A stretch of 64,000 nt of DNA from Thermoplasmata archaeon (GTDB lineage: Archaea > Thermoplasmatota > Thermoplasmata > Lutacidiplasmatales > UBA184): positions 378,609-442,608 of the forward strand of contig JAKASQ010000002.1 of the NCBI GenBank assembly GCA_021828195.1, read 5' to 3'. Of the stretch, positions 16,457-24,797 are shown one piece after another. The notes beneath the pieces were generated by a model. That model did no database searches, had not been told where the DNA came from, and worked only from the letters and a program-made list of their open reading frames with translations. Positions within the stretch are counted from its first letter, which is position 1. Every line of letters starts with the position of its first letter. The position numbers and the translations under genes were made by a program.

Positions 16457-17264
16457 TCTCGTCGCGCAGGCGGCGCGCTTCCAAGCCGGCGGCCTCCCGC
16501 CAGTCGCTCTTCGAGGATGCGTACAGGATGCTGCGAGAAGCCGCCGCCAGGAGCCCGCGGTCGTTGCGGTCGATCCCCCCCGAGATGCTTGCGGCGAGAT
16601 CTCCGCGCTGCGCACCGACCCCGGGAAGGAGGATCGCGCCTCGCTCGCCGAGCGCGGCGCGGGCCCGCGCGACCGCTCGAGGATCGGTGGCCCCGATGAC
16701 GACGCCGGCGTTCCCGCTCTTGCGCGCGAGCGTGCCCACGGTCCGGACGATCTCGATCCACAGCGGCGAGGAGCCGTGGCGGATCTCCTGGAAGTCCCGG
16801 GAACCGGGGTTGCTGGTGTGGGCCACGACGAAGTAGCCTCGATCGGGACGGGCCGCGATCGGAACGAGGCTCTCCCAGCCCAGCCACGGGGTCACGGTGA
16901 TCGCGTCGAACCCGAAGGCATCGAACACTCCGTCGGCGAGCAGGCGCATGGTGTTCGGGATGTCGTTCGCCTTCAGGTCGAGGATCTTGAGACGGCCCGG
17001 CCCGATCCTTCGGGCGATGCGCTCCAAGGCTCCGAACCCCGCCGCTCCGTAGCTCCAATAGGCGGCAAGCTGCATCTTGTACGCCGACACGTACGGGCGC
17101 GTGGCTCCGACGATCCCGCCGAGGAAGGCATCGAGCTGGCGGATCCGACTCTGCCGGCGCAGGGGGGAGGGCGTCCGCGCCGGGTCCGGATCGAGCCCCA
17201 CCGACACCAGCGAATTGGTCTCGCAGAGGACGTGGTCGAGGCGGTCGAGGAACGGGGCGGGCAC
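16422..17264 (-). CDS. pyrF: Orotidine 5'-phosphate decarboxylase, long (type 2) form
   Basis: 280 residues. The catalytic array is DLKANDIP (residues 96-103), with SVGLDPD at the phosphate/uridine end and a C-terminal LLPGVGAQRGD phosphate loop. It converts OMP to UMP in pyrimidine synthesis. The length and the YKMQLAAYWSYG motif place it in the longer class otherwise common in actinobacteria, not the ~210-residue archaeal form. GTG start with a TATA-like CTTATCGG (17287-17294) 23 nt upstream suggests a leaderless message. Confidence 0.9.
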   Translation of the reverse strand: MPAPFLDRLDHVLCETNSLVSVGLDPDPARTPSPLRRQSRIRQLDAFLGGIVGATRPYVSAYKMQLAAYWSYGAAGFGALERIARRIGPGRLKILDLKANDIPNTMRLLADGVFDAFGFDAITVTPWLGWESLVPIAARPDRGYFVVAHTSNPGSRDFQEIRHGSSPLWIEIVRTVGTLARKSGNAGVVIGATDPRAVARARAALGERGAILLPGVGAQRGDLAASISGGIDRNDRGLLAAASRSILYASSKSDWREAAGLEARRLRDEINDLRAPRRRA

Positions 17265-17338
17265 GTTCGGTCCATCGTCGCCGGCCCGATAAGGCGTACT
17301 CCCCGTCGGGGAGCTCAGCGTTCAGGCGCGGTGTCGGG

Positions 17339-17346
17339 TTTTTATC
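17339..17346 (+). promoter_or_regulatory. TATA box of the RPA operon
   Basis: TTTTTATC about 38-45 nt before the GTG at 17384. It lies only 11 nt before an earlier in-frame GTG (17357), which argues against that earlier start. Confidence 0.65.
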
Positions 17347-17383
17347 AAGACCCGCTGTGGGGAGCGACCGCGAGAGAACGAAC

Positions 17384-18544
17384 GTGACGGAAGTTACGGA
17401 GCCCGCCTCCCCCACCGATACCCGGCTGCGCGACCTGCGGCCGACGGACGCCCCCGTTCAGATCCTGGGACGGGTCGTGACGGTGGAGCGTCGCGAGTAC
17501 GCCAACGCCGCCGACGGCCGGCGTCGCACGTTCCTCTCGGGCCTGTTGAGCGACGGGACGGCGACCGTCCGGTTCACCTGGTGGGAACCTCCGGCTGAGG
17601 GCGTCGACCGTGGAACGGTCCTGCGTGCCGTGAACGCCCAGGTCCGAGAGTTCCGGGGACGGCCCGAGGTCTCCTTCGGTTATCGCACACGCGTTGCACC
17701 GGCGAGCGAGCTCGAGCTTCCGCCGATCGACGGCGACGACATTCCTCTGCGCAAGATCCACGAGCTGGGAGTCTCCGACGAGGGATTCCGCCTCGAGGGC
17801 CGAGTGGTGCGCATCTCCCCCCGCACGGTCACCGTCGGAACCGAGCAGCGGGCGATCTACGAAGGTCTCCTCGCCGACCGGAGCGGCTCGATCGCCTTCA
17901 CCTCGTGGAGCGACTTCGCTCTCCAGGCCGGCCAGACGGTGCGCATCGCGGGAGGATACGTGCGCATGTTCCGCAACCGCCCGCAACTCAATCTCGATGA
18001 ACGCTCGGTCGTGGCCCGTATCGAGGGCGGGGATCTGCCCCAGCCGGCGGAGGTGCTCTCGACTCCATCCCGCCCCATCGCCGAGATCGAGGAAGCGGGC
18101 GGAGGAGAGTCGATCGCGCTCGAGGGCGTGATCCTCGGGCTCCTGCCCCCGAGCGGTCTCGTCTATCGATGCCCTACCTGCAGGCGCGCCGTCGCCGGAG
18201 GGATATGTCCCACGCACGGAGCCGTCCAGGGCGTCGCCGATCTGCGAGGACGGTTCGTCGTCGATGACGGCTCGGGCTCGGCCACCGTGAACGCCGCCCG
18301 GGAGGGGACCGAGAGGCTCTGGGGCCTCTCGCTCGAAGGGGCCCTCGCCCGCCTGCGCGACACGCCCGACCCGACGCGGCTCGAGGAGCAGCTCTTCGAG
18401 GCGACCTTCGGCACGCATGTCCGCGTACGGGGTCGGGCGTCCAGGGACGACTTCGGCCTGACCGTGTACCCCGAATCGATCGAGCGCGTGACCATCGAGG
18501 TCCCGACGCGCGCGCGCGAGCTCGCGGCCCGGCTGGGAAGCTAG
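17384..18544 (+). CDS. rpa: Replication protein A, OB-fold ssDNA-binding subunit
   Basis: 386 residues with three OB-fold repeats (about 15-105, 115-205, 225-380), the last carrying a zinc-binding insertion CPTC...CPTH near residue 265. This is the layout of euryarchaeal RPA41-like proteins, which coat single-stranded DNA in replication and repair. Four nt separate it from the next gene, which encodes its usual partner. Confidence 0.87.
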   Translation: MTEVTEPASPTDTRLRDLRPTDAPVQILGRVVTVERREYANAADGRRRTFLSGLLSDGTATVRFTWWEPPAEGVDRGTVLRAVNAQVREFRGRPEVSFGYRTRVAPASELELPPIDGDDIPLRKIHELGVSDEGFRLEGRVVRISPRTVTVGTEQRAIYEGLLADRSGSIAFTSWSDFALQAGQTVRIAGGYVRMFRNRPQLNLDERSVVARIEGGDLPQPAEVLSTPSRPIAEIEEAGGGESIALEGVILGLLPPSGLVYRCPTCRRAVAGGICPTHGAVQGVADLRGRFVVDDGSGSATVNAAREGTERLWGLSLEGALARLRDTPDPTRLEEQLFEATFGTHVRVRGRASRDDFGLTVYPESIERVTIEVPTRARELAARLGS

Positions 18545-18547
18545 ACG

Positions 18548-19489
18548 ATGGCGTTGCGCGAGACCGCCTGGCGGGAAACGGCGGCGGAGATCCTGGCCGC
18601 GCTCCAGGAGGAGCGCGGAAGTGGGGAGCGCGCGGCCACGTACCTGCTCTCTCCGTACGGGTCGAGGATGAGCCGAGTGCTCATCGCGGGAAACTTGAGC
18701 CCGCCGGAGTCGATCGGCCGGAATCCCGCCCAGCCGTTCTGGCGCTCCCGCCTCACCGACCCCACGGGCACGGTGGCCGTGACGGCGGGGGGTTTCCAGC
18801 CGCGGGCCATGGCCCAGCTGCGTGCGATCACGACGTCCCAGCCGGCCCTGGTCGCGGGGAAGGTCCACCTCTACCGCGGGAACGACGGAACGGGATACGT
18901 TTCGATTCGGGCGGAAGCCCTACGCCCGCTGGACGAGGGTCAGTTGCGGGTTGCGCTTCTCGATGAGCTGAGCCAGAGTCTCGATCGACTCGAGCTCGTA
19001 GAACGGCTCCGGAAGGAGCCGATGACCCCCGATGCGGGCCTGCGAGCGGAAGGGATCGGCGCCGTGGGGCTGCGGGCGGCCCGGGAGGCGATCCGGCGGT
19101 ACCCCTCCATCGACCGCTCCGCCTTCCGGGCGATCCTGAAACTGTTGCTTCCTGCGATTGAGGGGCGCGCCCCGGTCGTCTCGGCCGCGCCCGGTATCCC
19201 GGCGACCGTTCGGGTGACACGGGTGGAGGTCCCAGCCCCTCGGCGCCGAGAAGCCCCGAGCGCGTCCGAACGCGCGAACGAGTCCGCGTTCCTCGATGTG
19301 ATGGACGAGCTCGCGGATGGGTCGATGGACGGATATGCGGACTACCGCGAGCTGCGTCAGCGTCTGGCGGAGCGAGGCCTCTCCGAGGAGGCGGCGGAGA
19401 CCATCCTCGCCCGGCTGCAGGACGACGGCGTGGTCGAGGAGCCGATCATGGGCCGCCTTCGCCGCGCTTCCGCCCTCACGGACGGCTGA
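18548..19489 (+). CDS. RPA-associated protein (COG3390 type)
   Basis: 313 residues. An N-terminal OB-fold (AATYLLSPYGSRMSRVLIAGNL ... about 25-125) is followed by helical linkers and a C-terminal winged-helix-like segment (about 245-310, ending in DDGVVEEPIMGRLRR). This matches the RPA-associated proteins encoded next to RPA in haloarchaea and relatives. It presumably forms a complex with the upstream RPA. Confidence 0.82.
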   Translation: MALRETAWRETAAEILAALQEERGSGERAATYLLSPYGSRMSRVLIAGNLSPPESIGRNPAQPFWRSRLTDPTGTVAVTAGGFQPRAMAQLRAITTSQPALVAGKVHLYRGNDGTGYVSIRAEALRPLDEGQLRVALLDELSQSLDRLELVERLRKEPMTPDAGLRAEGIGAVGLRAAREAIRRYPSIDRSAFRAILKLLLPAIEGRAPVVSAAPGIPATVRVTRVEVPAPRRREAPSASERANESAFLDVMDELADGSMDGYADYRELRQRLAERGLSEEAAETILARLQDDGVVEEPIMGRLRRASALTDG

Positions 19490-19519
19490 TCGGAGCCTCC
19501 CCCGCAGCCGATTGGATAC

Positions 19520-19527
19520 ATTTATAC
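19520..19527 (+). promoter_or_regulatory. TATA box upstream of the FKBP gene
   Basis: ATTTATAC, a strong archaeal box, but 106-113 nt upstream of the ATG, so the message would have a leader of about 80 nt. No known riboswitch pattern is seen in that leader. Confidence 0.55.
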
Positions 19528-19632
19528 CACCTCGACACTCGGCGGCGGGGGGATGAAGACCACCTGTCTCTCCGATTACGTGACGAGACCAGCGACGAAC
19601 TGACCCCCACCTTCCAACGGAACCAGAACTCA

Positions 19633-20610
19633 ATGGCCCAGAAGTACTCGTATTGGCCCCTCGCGATCTTCATGGCCATCGTTATCGTGGCCGCCAGCGG
19701 AGCCGGGGCCTACCTCTACTACCATTCCAAGCTCTCCCCGACGCAACCGCTCCTTTCGGTCGAGCTGGGTGACAACGTGACCGTGAACTACATCGGCTAC
19801 TTTGGAAGCGGCCCCCAGACCGGGGCGATCTTCGACACGTCGCTCTGGAGCATCGCGAACAACTCGAACCTGAAGAAATCGCTCGAATTCACCAATCGAG
19901 GATCGCAAGCGGCCTACACGCCGCTCGGCGTCTATGTTGGACCAACGGCTCCCTCCGGCGGCTACGTGGTCCACAACACCACCTTCAACACGGTCGTCAC
20001 CGGGTTCTGGAAGGGCATGCTCGGGATGACCGGGAACGTCAGCAGATCGATCTCGATCCCACCGTCGCTCGGCTACGGCAACGGGCAGGCCGGGTGCTAC
20101 CGGAGCAGCCCGCTCGTCTACACGATCCCCGCCACGAACGTCATCGCGCTGTCCACCTTCCAGACGCAATATCCCAACGGGACCGCCACGGCGGGGTCCC
20201 AGTTCACCGACCCGCAGTACGGTTGGACCGACTTCGTCCTCAGCGCGAACGCGAGCTGGGTCGTCGTCCAGTACCATCCCACTCCCGGCCAGCTCTCCTC
20301 GCCGTACGGGTACCCCGAGCAGGTGACGAACATCTCGACCGCAAGCGGCGGCGCGGGCACGATCACCCTCACGAGCCTGCTCGCCCCCAGCCAGGCGGGA
20401 CTCGTCCTGGGCAAGCTGCCCGCCTCCGCGAGCACGATCTGCAGCGCGAACAAGTTCATCGTCAGTTCGATCAACCCCGCCACGAATACCCAGGTCTGGA
20501 ACTTCAACGCCGAAGTGATGGGACAGACCCTCGTCTTTGTGGTCACAGTCCTGAACATCTATCCCGGCCCGAACCACACGGGCGGCTCCTCCGGAAGTGG
20601 CGGGTACTGA
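19633..20610 (+). CDS. Membrane-anchored FKBP-type peptidyl-prolyl isomerase
   Basis: 325 residues. One N-terminal membrane helix (about 9-28) leaves the rest outside the cell. The FKBP core is visible as DNVTVNYIGYF ... IFDTS ... VVTGFWKGMLGMTGNVSRSI and IPPSLGYGNG. Long inserts and a second beta-rich region (to about 315) follow, with Asn/Ser/Thr-rich, likely glycosylated surfaces and a Gly/Ser tail. It probably helps extracytoplasmic proteins fold. Confidence 0.86.
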   Translation: MAQKYSYWPLAIFMAIVIVAASGAGAYLYYHSKLSPTQPLLSVELGDNVTVNYIGYFGSGPQTGAIFDTSLWSIANNSNLKKSLEFTNRGSQAAYTPLGVYVGPTAPSGGYVVHNTTFNTVVTGFWKGMLGMTGNVSRSISIPPSLGYGNGQAGCYRSSPLVYTIPATNVIALSTFQTQYPNGTATAGSQFTDPQYGWTDFVLSANASWVVVQYHPTPGQLSSPYGYPEQVTNISTASGGAGTITLTSLLAPSQAGLVLGKLPASASTICSANKFIVSSINPATNTQVWNFNAEVMGQTLVFVVTVLNIYPGPNHTGGSSGSGGY

Positions 20611-20646
20611 CCGCGCCCGCCCCCGGCGCTCGGATCGGAGCCTCGC

Positions 20647-21552
20647 TTAACGGAGCGTGACCCGACCGTGCTTCTTGAGCTGCTCGAGGGTCGATTCTGC
20701 CACGCGGGCTCGGATCTCTTCCGGCCCGGCTCCGCGCCGCTGGGGAGCGAACCGACGCGCGGCGTCGCGCGCCTCCTCTCGGCGCTGGCGTGACTTCTCC
20801 ACCAGCTGCGCCGCCTCACGGTCGAGGGTCGCGAACTCCCGGTTCACCGAATCGAGCTTCTCCATGATCTGGCGGCGCAGCAGACCCTTCGCCCGCATCT
20901 GCGCAACGACCGAGCCCTGGGCGGCGAGATTGGAACGGACCTCATCGAGCTTCGCCTCCCGGTCGCCCTTCAGGCGAACGGTTTCCGAGCCGAGGCGGCT
21001 GACCTCGCCCCGCGCTTCCCGCATCGCGGTCTCCGCCTCCTTCAAGCGTTTCTCGTGTTCGGCGAGCACGGCGGCGTGCGCTTCGAGCTCTTTGAGGAAC
21101 TGGCTGCGCTCGCGCATCCGTGCGATGAGCGCGTTCTCCTCCTTGACGGGGAGCGCGTGGGTCTGCTGGCGCAGCTCGAGCTCGGCGATCTCCTTGCGGA
21201 CCTGCTCGGGCCGGGCGCGCTCGCTCGCGGGGATTTCCGAGCGGATCTCCCGAGTGCGGGCGGTGAGTTCGTCGAGCTTCGCGCGGGCCGCGTTGCGTGC
21301 ATCGCGCAGGCGGGCGATCTCCCGGCCCATCCGGCGGTGTTCCTCGTAGCGTTGCTCGGCGGCCGCCTGCGGACCGTGCTGGGAGTCGTAGAGGGCCTTC
21401 TGCTCGGCCGCGAGTTCGCGGACCTGGTCGACAAGGTCCTGACGGCGTTGGTGGAGGACGCGCAGCTTGCCATCGATCGCCTCGAGGCGATCGCGGCCCT
21501 CCCGCTCCTCCTGCTCCGCCTCTTCGGAGAGGAACGCCGTCCGTCCGCGCAT
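20647..21552 (-). CDS. Coiled-coil protein (COG1340-like)
   Basis: 301 residues, almost wholly charged heptad-rich helix (about residues 10-260). A C-terminal basic segment ends in ESTLEQLKKHGRVTL. The start is the ATG at 21552, because the open frame upstream belongs to a broken permease. This matches a family of archaeal coiled-coil proteins of unknown function, often near phosphoserine-phosphatase or repair genes. No enzymatic motif. Confidence 0.75.
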   Translation of the reverse strand: MRGRTAFLSEEAEQEEREGRDRLEAIDGKLRVLHQRRQDLVDQVRELAAEQKALYDSQHGPQAAAEQRYEEHRRMGREIARLRDARNAARAKLDELTARTREIRSEIPASERARPEQVRKEIAELELRQQTHALPVKEENALIARMRERSQFLKELEAHAAVLAEHEKRLKEAETAMREARGEVSRLGSETVRLKGDREAKLDEVRSNLAAQGSVVAQMRAKGLLRRQIMEKLDSVNREFATLDREAAQLVEKSRQRREEARDAARRFAPQRRGAGPEEIRARVAESTLEQLKKHGRVTLR

Positions 21553-21608
21553 CGCCCCACGACCAACGGGGGGTCTCAAATAGACTACCCCCGCACCCCG
21601 CGGTCCGC

Positions 21609-22020
21609 TTAGGCTCGGAAGAGCCCGAGGAGGTTGGCGATGGCCAACGCGGCGAAGGCGTGCGGCCGTGCGCGCTTGAGATAGGTGGGCCAGGGGATCG
21701 ACACGCCCGCTTGGTGTGCGGCCGAGAGCGCGACGATGTTGGAGGCGGACCCGATCGGGGTGCCGCCCCCGCCGATGCCGAGTCCCAAGACCGAGGCGAA
21801 CACGAAGGGTTCGGGTCCCGATCGACGCGATCCCGTCCGCGATCGCGCTCACGGCGCCGGTGCCTACGAGCGCTCCGACGAGGATGAAGAGCCCGAGCAG
21901 GAACAGCACGATCTCCCCATCGAGTGAGCGGATCACCCGTGTCGTGTAGACGGGGAACGATAGCCCCCGCGCCACAAGCCCGCCGATCAGCCAGACGGGT
22001 TCAGGTCGTAGGAGCCCGCG
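21609..22020 (-). pseudogene. Remnant of an ArsB/anion-permease-type transporter
   Basis: Two hydrophobic pieces in different frames resemble one permease. Upstream, VIRSLDGEIVLFLLGLFILVGAL continues to about 21840. Then, in another frame, SVLGLGIGGGGTPIGSASNI ... SIPWPTYLKRARPHAF ends at 21609. The first resembles the membrane helix opening the second half of ArsB/NhaD-type permeases, the second its C-terminal helices. The middle is missing and the frame shifts, so it is a decayed fragment. Its 5' part runs up to the larB stop. Confidence 0.72.
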
Positions 22021-22777
22021 CGGAAGCGGGCCGTTGCGTGTCTCCGCCGGGGGGCCCCTCCGGGCGGAGGCGAGCGAGCAGGTGGGCGGCGAAGAGAGCG
22101 GCCGGCACGGCCGCGTCGATGTTCACCACGGCGAGCGGCGCGCACGATTGCAGCATCGAGGAGAGCGCGCCCTCCCCGGCGCCGCCCCGGCCGTAGCCGA
22201 CCGCGACGGGGACCCCGACAACGGGGGCGCGGACCAGGCCCGCGACGACCGTGGCGAGGGCGCCCTCCCGTCCCGCGAACACGAGGTAGCACCGAGGGCG
22301 ATGGCGCTCCAGCTTCCTCACGGCGCGCAGGAGGCGGTGCAGCCCCGCCACGCCGACGTCGTAAGCCATCACGGTTCGGATCCCGAGTTCGTGGAGTACC
22401 GCTCGGGCTTCTTCAGCGATGATCACGTCGCTCGTCCCCGCGGTGACGAGCGCGATCGGCCCCCGCGCATAGTGAACGTGCAGTGGTCCGACGAGCCGGA
22501 GCACCCGTCCGTCCGCGAGCTCCCGGACGGGAAGTCCCGTCGCCCGTTCTGCCCGGAGACGTCGCAACTGAGCGGGGGTGGGGCGGGAGACGATGGCGCC
22601 TTCCCCCTTTCGGTGAAGCGCACGAAGGATGCCGACCAGATGCTCAGCGCTCTTGCCCTCCGCGAGCACTATCTCAGGGACCCCGGTGCGTCGCGTCCGC
22701 GCGCGATCGAGGCGAGCGTATCCGCCGACCGCGAACTCGTTCGGTGAGCGTTTCCGGGGCGCCGGACGTCCGGTCAC
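22001..22777 (-). CDS. larB: LarB-like pyridinium carboxylase / PurE-related protein
   Basis: 258 residues from the GTG at 22777, 22 nt downstream of the shared TATA box, so leaderless. YARLDRARTRRTGVPEIVLAEGK opens the LarB N-domain, and a PurE-like domain follows (ALVTAGTSD, AYDVGVAGLHRL, FAGREGALATVVAGL, VGVPVAVGYG). LarB carboxylates and hydrolyses nicotinate adenine dinucleotide in nickel-pincer cofactor synthesis. LarC and LarE are not in the window, so the cofactor role is inference. Confidence 0.85.
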   Translation of the reverse strand: MTGRPAPRKRSPNEFAVGGYARLDRARTRRTGVPEIVLAEGKSAEHLVGILRALHRKGEGAIVSRPTPAQLRRLRAERATGLPVRELADGRVLRLVGPLHVHYARGPIALVTAGTSDVIIAEEARAVLHELGIRTVMAYDVGVAGLHRLLRAVRKLERHRPRCYLVFAGREGALATVVAGLVRAPVVGVPVAVGYGRGGAGEGALSSMLQSCAPLAVVNIDAAVPAALFAAHLLARLRPEGPPGGDTQRPASARAPTT

Positions 22778-22798
22778 TGCTTCCACGACCCAAGTTGT

Positions 22799-22806
22799 GA
22801 TATATC
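22799..22806. promoter_or_regulatory. Bidirectional TATA box between larB and the acyl-CoA dehydrogenase operon
   Basis: GATATATC is palindromic and lies 31-38 nt before the + strand ATG (22837) and 22-29 nt before the minus strand GTG (22777). One box may serve both genes. Confidence 0.6.
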
Positions 22807-22836
22807 GGGTGCTAGTAGTCGCGCTCGGCGCCCCCC

Positions 22837-23985
22837 ATGCCAGACTTCTCACTCACTCCGGAACAGGAAAGCCTCCGGGACCTCGCCCGGAAGTTCGCGC
22901 GGACCGAGATGGCGCCGCATGCTGCGGAGTGCGACAAGGCCGGGCGCTTCCCCGAGGAGATCTACCGCAGGGGCTGGGAACTTGGACTGATGAACCTGAA
23001 CGTCCCGACCGAGTACGGCGGCAGCGGCCTCTCGGTCATGGACCAATGCCTGATCGTCGAGGAGCTCGCCCAAGGCTGCGGGGGCATGACGACCTCGATC
23101 ATCGCCAACTGCCTCGCGCTCGAACCGATCATCCTCGGCGGGACGGCGGAGCAGCGGGCGCAATGGCTCACGCCGTTCTGCGCGGAGTACCATCTCGCGT
23201 CCTTCTGCCTGACCGAGCCCGGCGGGGGCAGCGATGCCGGTGCGCTGAAGACGCGTGCGCGAAAGGAGGGGGATCACTACGTCCTCGACGGAGAGAAGTG
23301 CTTCATCACCAACGCCCCGCACGCCTCGCTGTACACGGTCTTCGCGACGATCGATCCGCAGCTCGGCCACAAAGGGATCACCGCGTTCATCGTTCCCCGC
23401 GACACTCCCGGGGTCGCTCCCGGAAAGGACGAGGACAAGATGGGCCACCGCGCGAGCTCTACCAGCACGGTTCACTTCGAGGGGGTTCGAGTGCCCGTCG
23501 CGAACCGGCTCGGCGCCGAGGGCGAAGGGTTCTTGATGGCGATGCGCACGCTCGACCAGACCCGGACGCCGATCGGCGCGCTCGCGACCGGGATCGGCCA
23601 GGCGGCGCTGGACCACGCCGCCAAGTACGCGCTCGGTCGCCGTTCGTTCGGCAAGCCGATCGCCGAGCACCAGGCGATCCAGATCAAGCTCGCCAACATG
23701 GTCCAGTCCATTCGCGCCGCCCGGCTCCTCACCTGGCAGGCCGCCGTCACGATCGACCGGGGAGAGCGGGGATCGCTCGAGTCGGCGATCGCGAAGTGCT
23801 ACGCCTCGGACGCCGCGATGCACGTCGCCGACGACGCGATCCAGATCTTCGGCGGCTACGGCTACATGAAGGAGTATCCGGTCGAGAAGCTCCTGCGCGA
23901 CGCGAAGCTCACCCAGATCTACGAGGGTGCGAACGAGATCCAGCGGATCGTCATCTCGAAAGAGTTGCTGCGAGCGTACGCGTAG
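22837..23985 (+). CDS. Acyl-CoA dehydrogenase (first copy)
   Basis: 382 residues. The FAD and substrate motifs CLTEPGGGSDAGAL (about 127) and GYGYMKEYPVEKLLRDAKLTQIYEG (about 343-367) are intact, with the catalytic Glu in IYEGANEIQR. It oxidises acyl-CoA to 2-enoyl-CoA in the cytoplasm, passing electrons to ETF. It is first in an operon with etfB (14 nt gap) and etfA. Chain-length preference cannot be read from the sequence. Confidence 0.94.
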   Translation: MPDFSLTPEQESLRDLARKFARTEMAPHAAECDKAGRFPEEIYRRGWELGLMNLNVPTEYGGSGLSVMDQCLIVEELAQGCGGMTTSIIANCLALEPIILGGTAEQRAQWLTPFCAEYHLASFCLTEPGGGSDAGALKTRARKEGDHYVLDGEKCFITNAPHASLYTVFATIDPQLGHKGITAFIVPRDTPGVAPGKDEDKMGHRASSTSTVHFEGVRVPVANRLGAEGEGFLMAMRTLDQTRTPIGALATGIGQAALDHAAKYALGRRSFGKPIAEHQAIQIKLANMVQSIRAARLLTWQAAVTIDRGERGSLESAIAKCYASDAAMHVADDAIQIFGGYGYMKEYPVEKLLRDAKLTQIYEGANEIQRIVISKELLRAYA

Positions 23986-23999
23986 GCCCGGAGGAGCCG

Positions 24000-24797
24000 A
24001 TGGAGATCGCCGTTCTGATCAAGCCGGTACCGGAGGCGGAGACCCGCCTTCGCGCCCGAACCGACGGGACCCAGCTCGACGCCGAGGGTGTCAAGTTCGT
24101 GCTCGCCGGCTACGACGAATCCGCGATCGAGCAGGCACTCCTCCTCCGCGAGGCGACGCCCGGCTCGAAGGTACGGGCGCTCGCGTTCGGTCCGGCGCCC
24201 CGCACCGAGGAGGTCCTGCGCGCCGCTCTCGCCCTCGGGGTCGATGAGGTGACCTGGGTCGAGTCACCGGCGGAAGGGGCGGACGACCCGGGGGTCGTGG
24301 CCCGCGCGCTCGCCTTCGCGCTCGCCCGGGTCCCGCACGAACTGCTCTTGGGAGGCAAGCAGGCGGGCGATGACGAGGAAGGTCTCGTGACGGCCGCGAT
24401 CGCGGAGTCCCTCGGCATCGCGGACTTCGGCAGCGTCGTCAACCTGCGCGTCGACTCGGCGAGCGGGTCTCTCACGTTCCAGCGTGCGACCGAGGAGGGC
24501 GTCGAGAGCTGGACCGCTCCCCTTCCGTGCGCCATCGCGCTCCAGCAGGCGTGGAACGACCCGCGGACCGCGAAACTGCCGAACATCCTCAAGTCCCGGA
24601 AGATGCCGATCGCGAAGATTCCCTGGGCCGAGGTCTCGGCCGCGCTCGGGGAGGCGGCCCGACCCCGCTCGGTGGCGGAACGGTTCGAGCTCCCGCCGGC
24701 CCGCACCGGCGCGAAGATGATCGAGTACAAGTCCCCGGAAGAGGCGGCAGAGACGATCGTCCGCCTCCTGCGCGAGGAGGCGAAGGTCTTCCCGTGA
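24000..24797 (+). CDS. etfB: Electron transfer flavoprotein beta subunit
   Basis: 265 residues with an ATG right after GGAGCCG. Motifs IAVLIKPVPEAE, VLAGYDESAIEQALLLRE, GGKQAGDDEEGLVTAAIAE and the AMP-binding LPCAIALQQAWNDPR are typical EtfB. The C-terminus reaches over to EtfA. The protein is AMP-containing and takes electrons from acyl-CoA dehydrogenases. Its stop overlaps the etfA start as GTGA. Confidence 0.95.
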   Translation: MEIAVLIKPVPEAETRLRARTDGTQLDAEGVKFVLAGYDESAIEQALLLREATPGSKVRALAFGPAPRTEEVLRAALALGVDEVTWVESPAEGADDPGVVARALAFALARVPHELLLGGKQAGDDEEGLVTAAIAESLGIADFGSVVNLRVDSASGSLTFQRATEEGVESWTAPLPCAIALQQAWNDPRTAKLPNILKSRKMPIAKIPWAEVSAALGEAARPRSVAERFELPPARTGAKMIEYKSPEEAAETIVRLLREEAKVFP

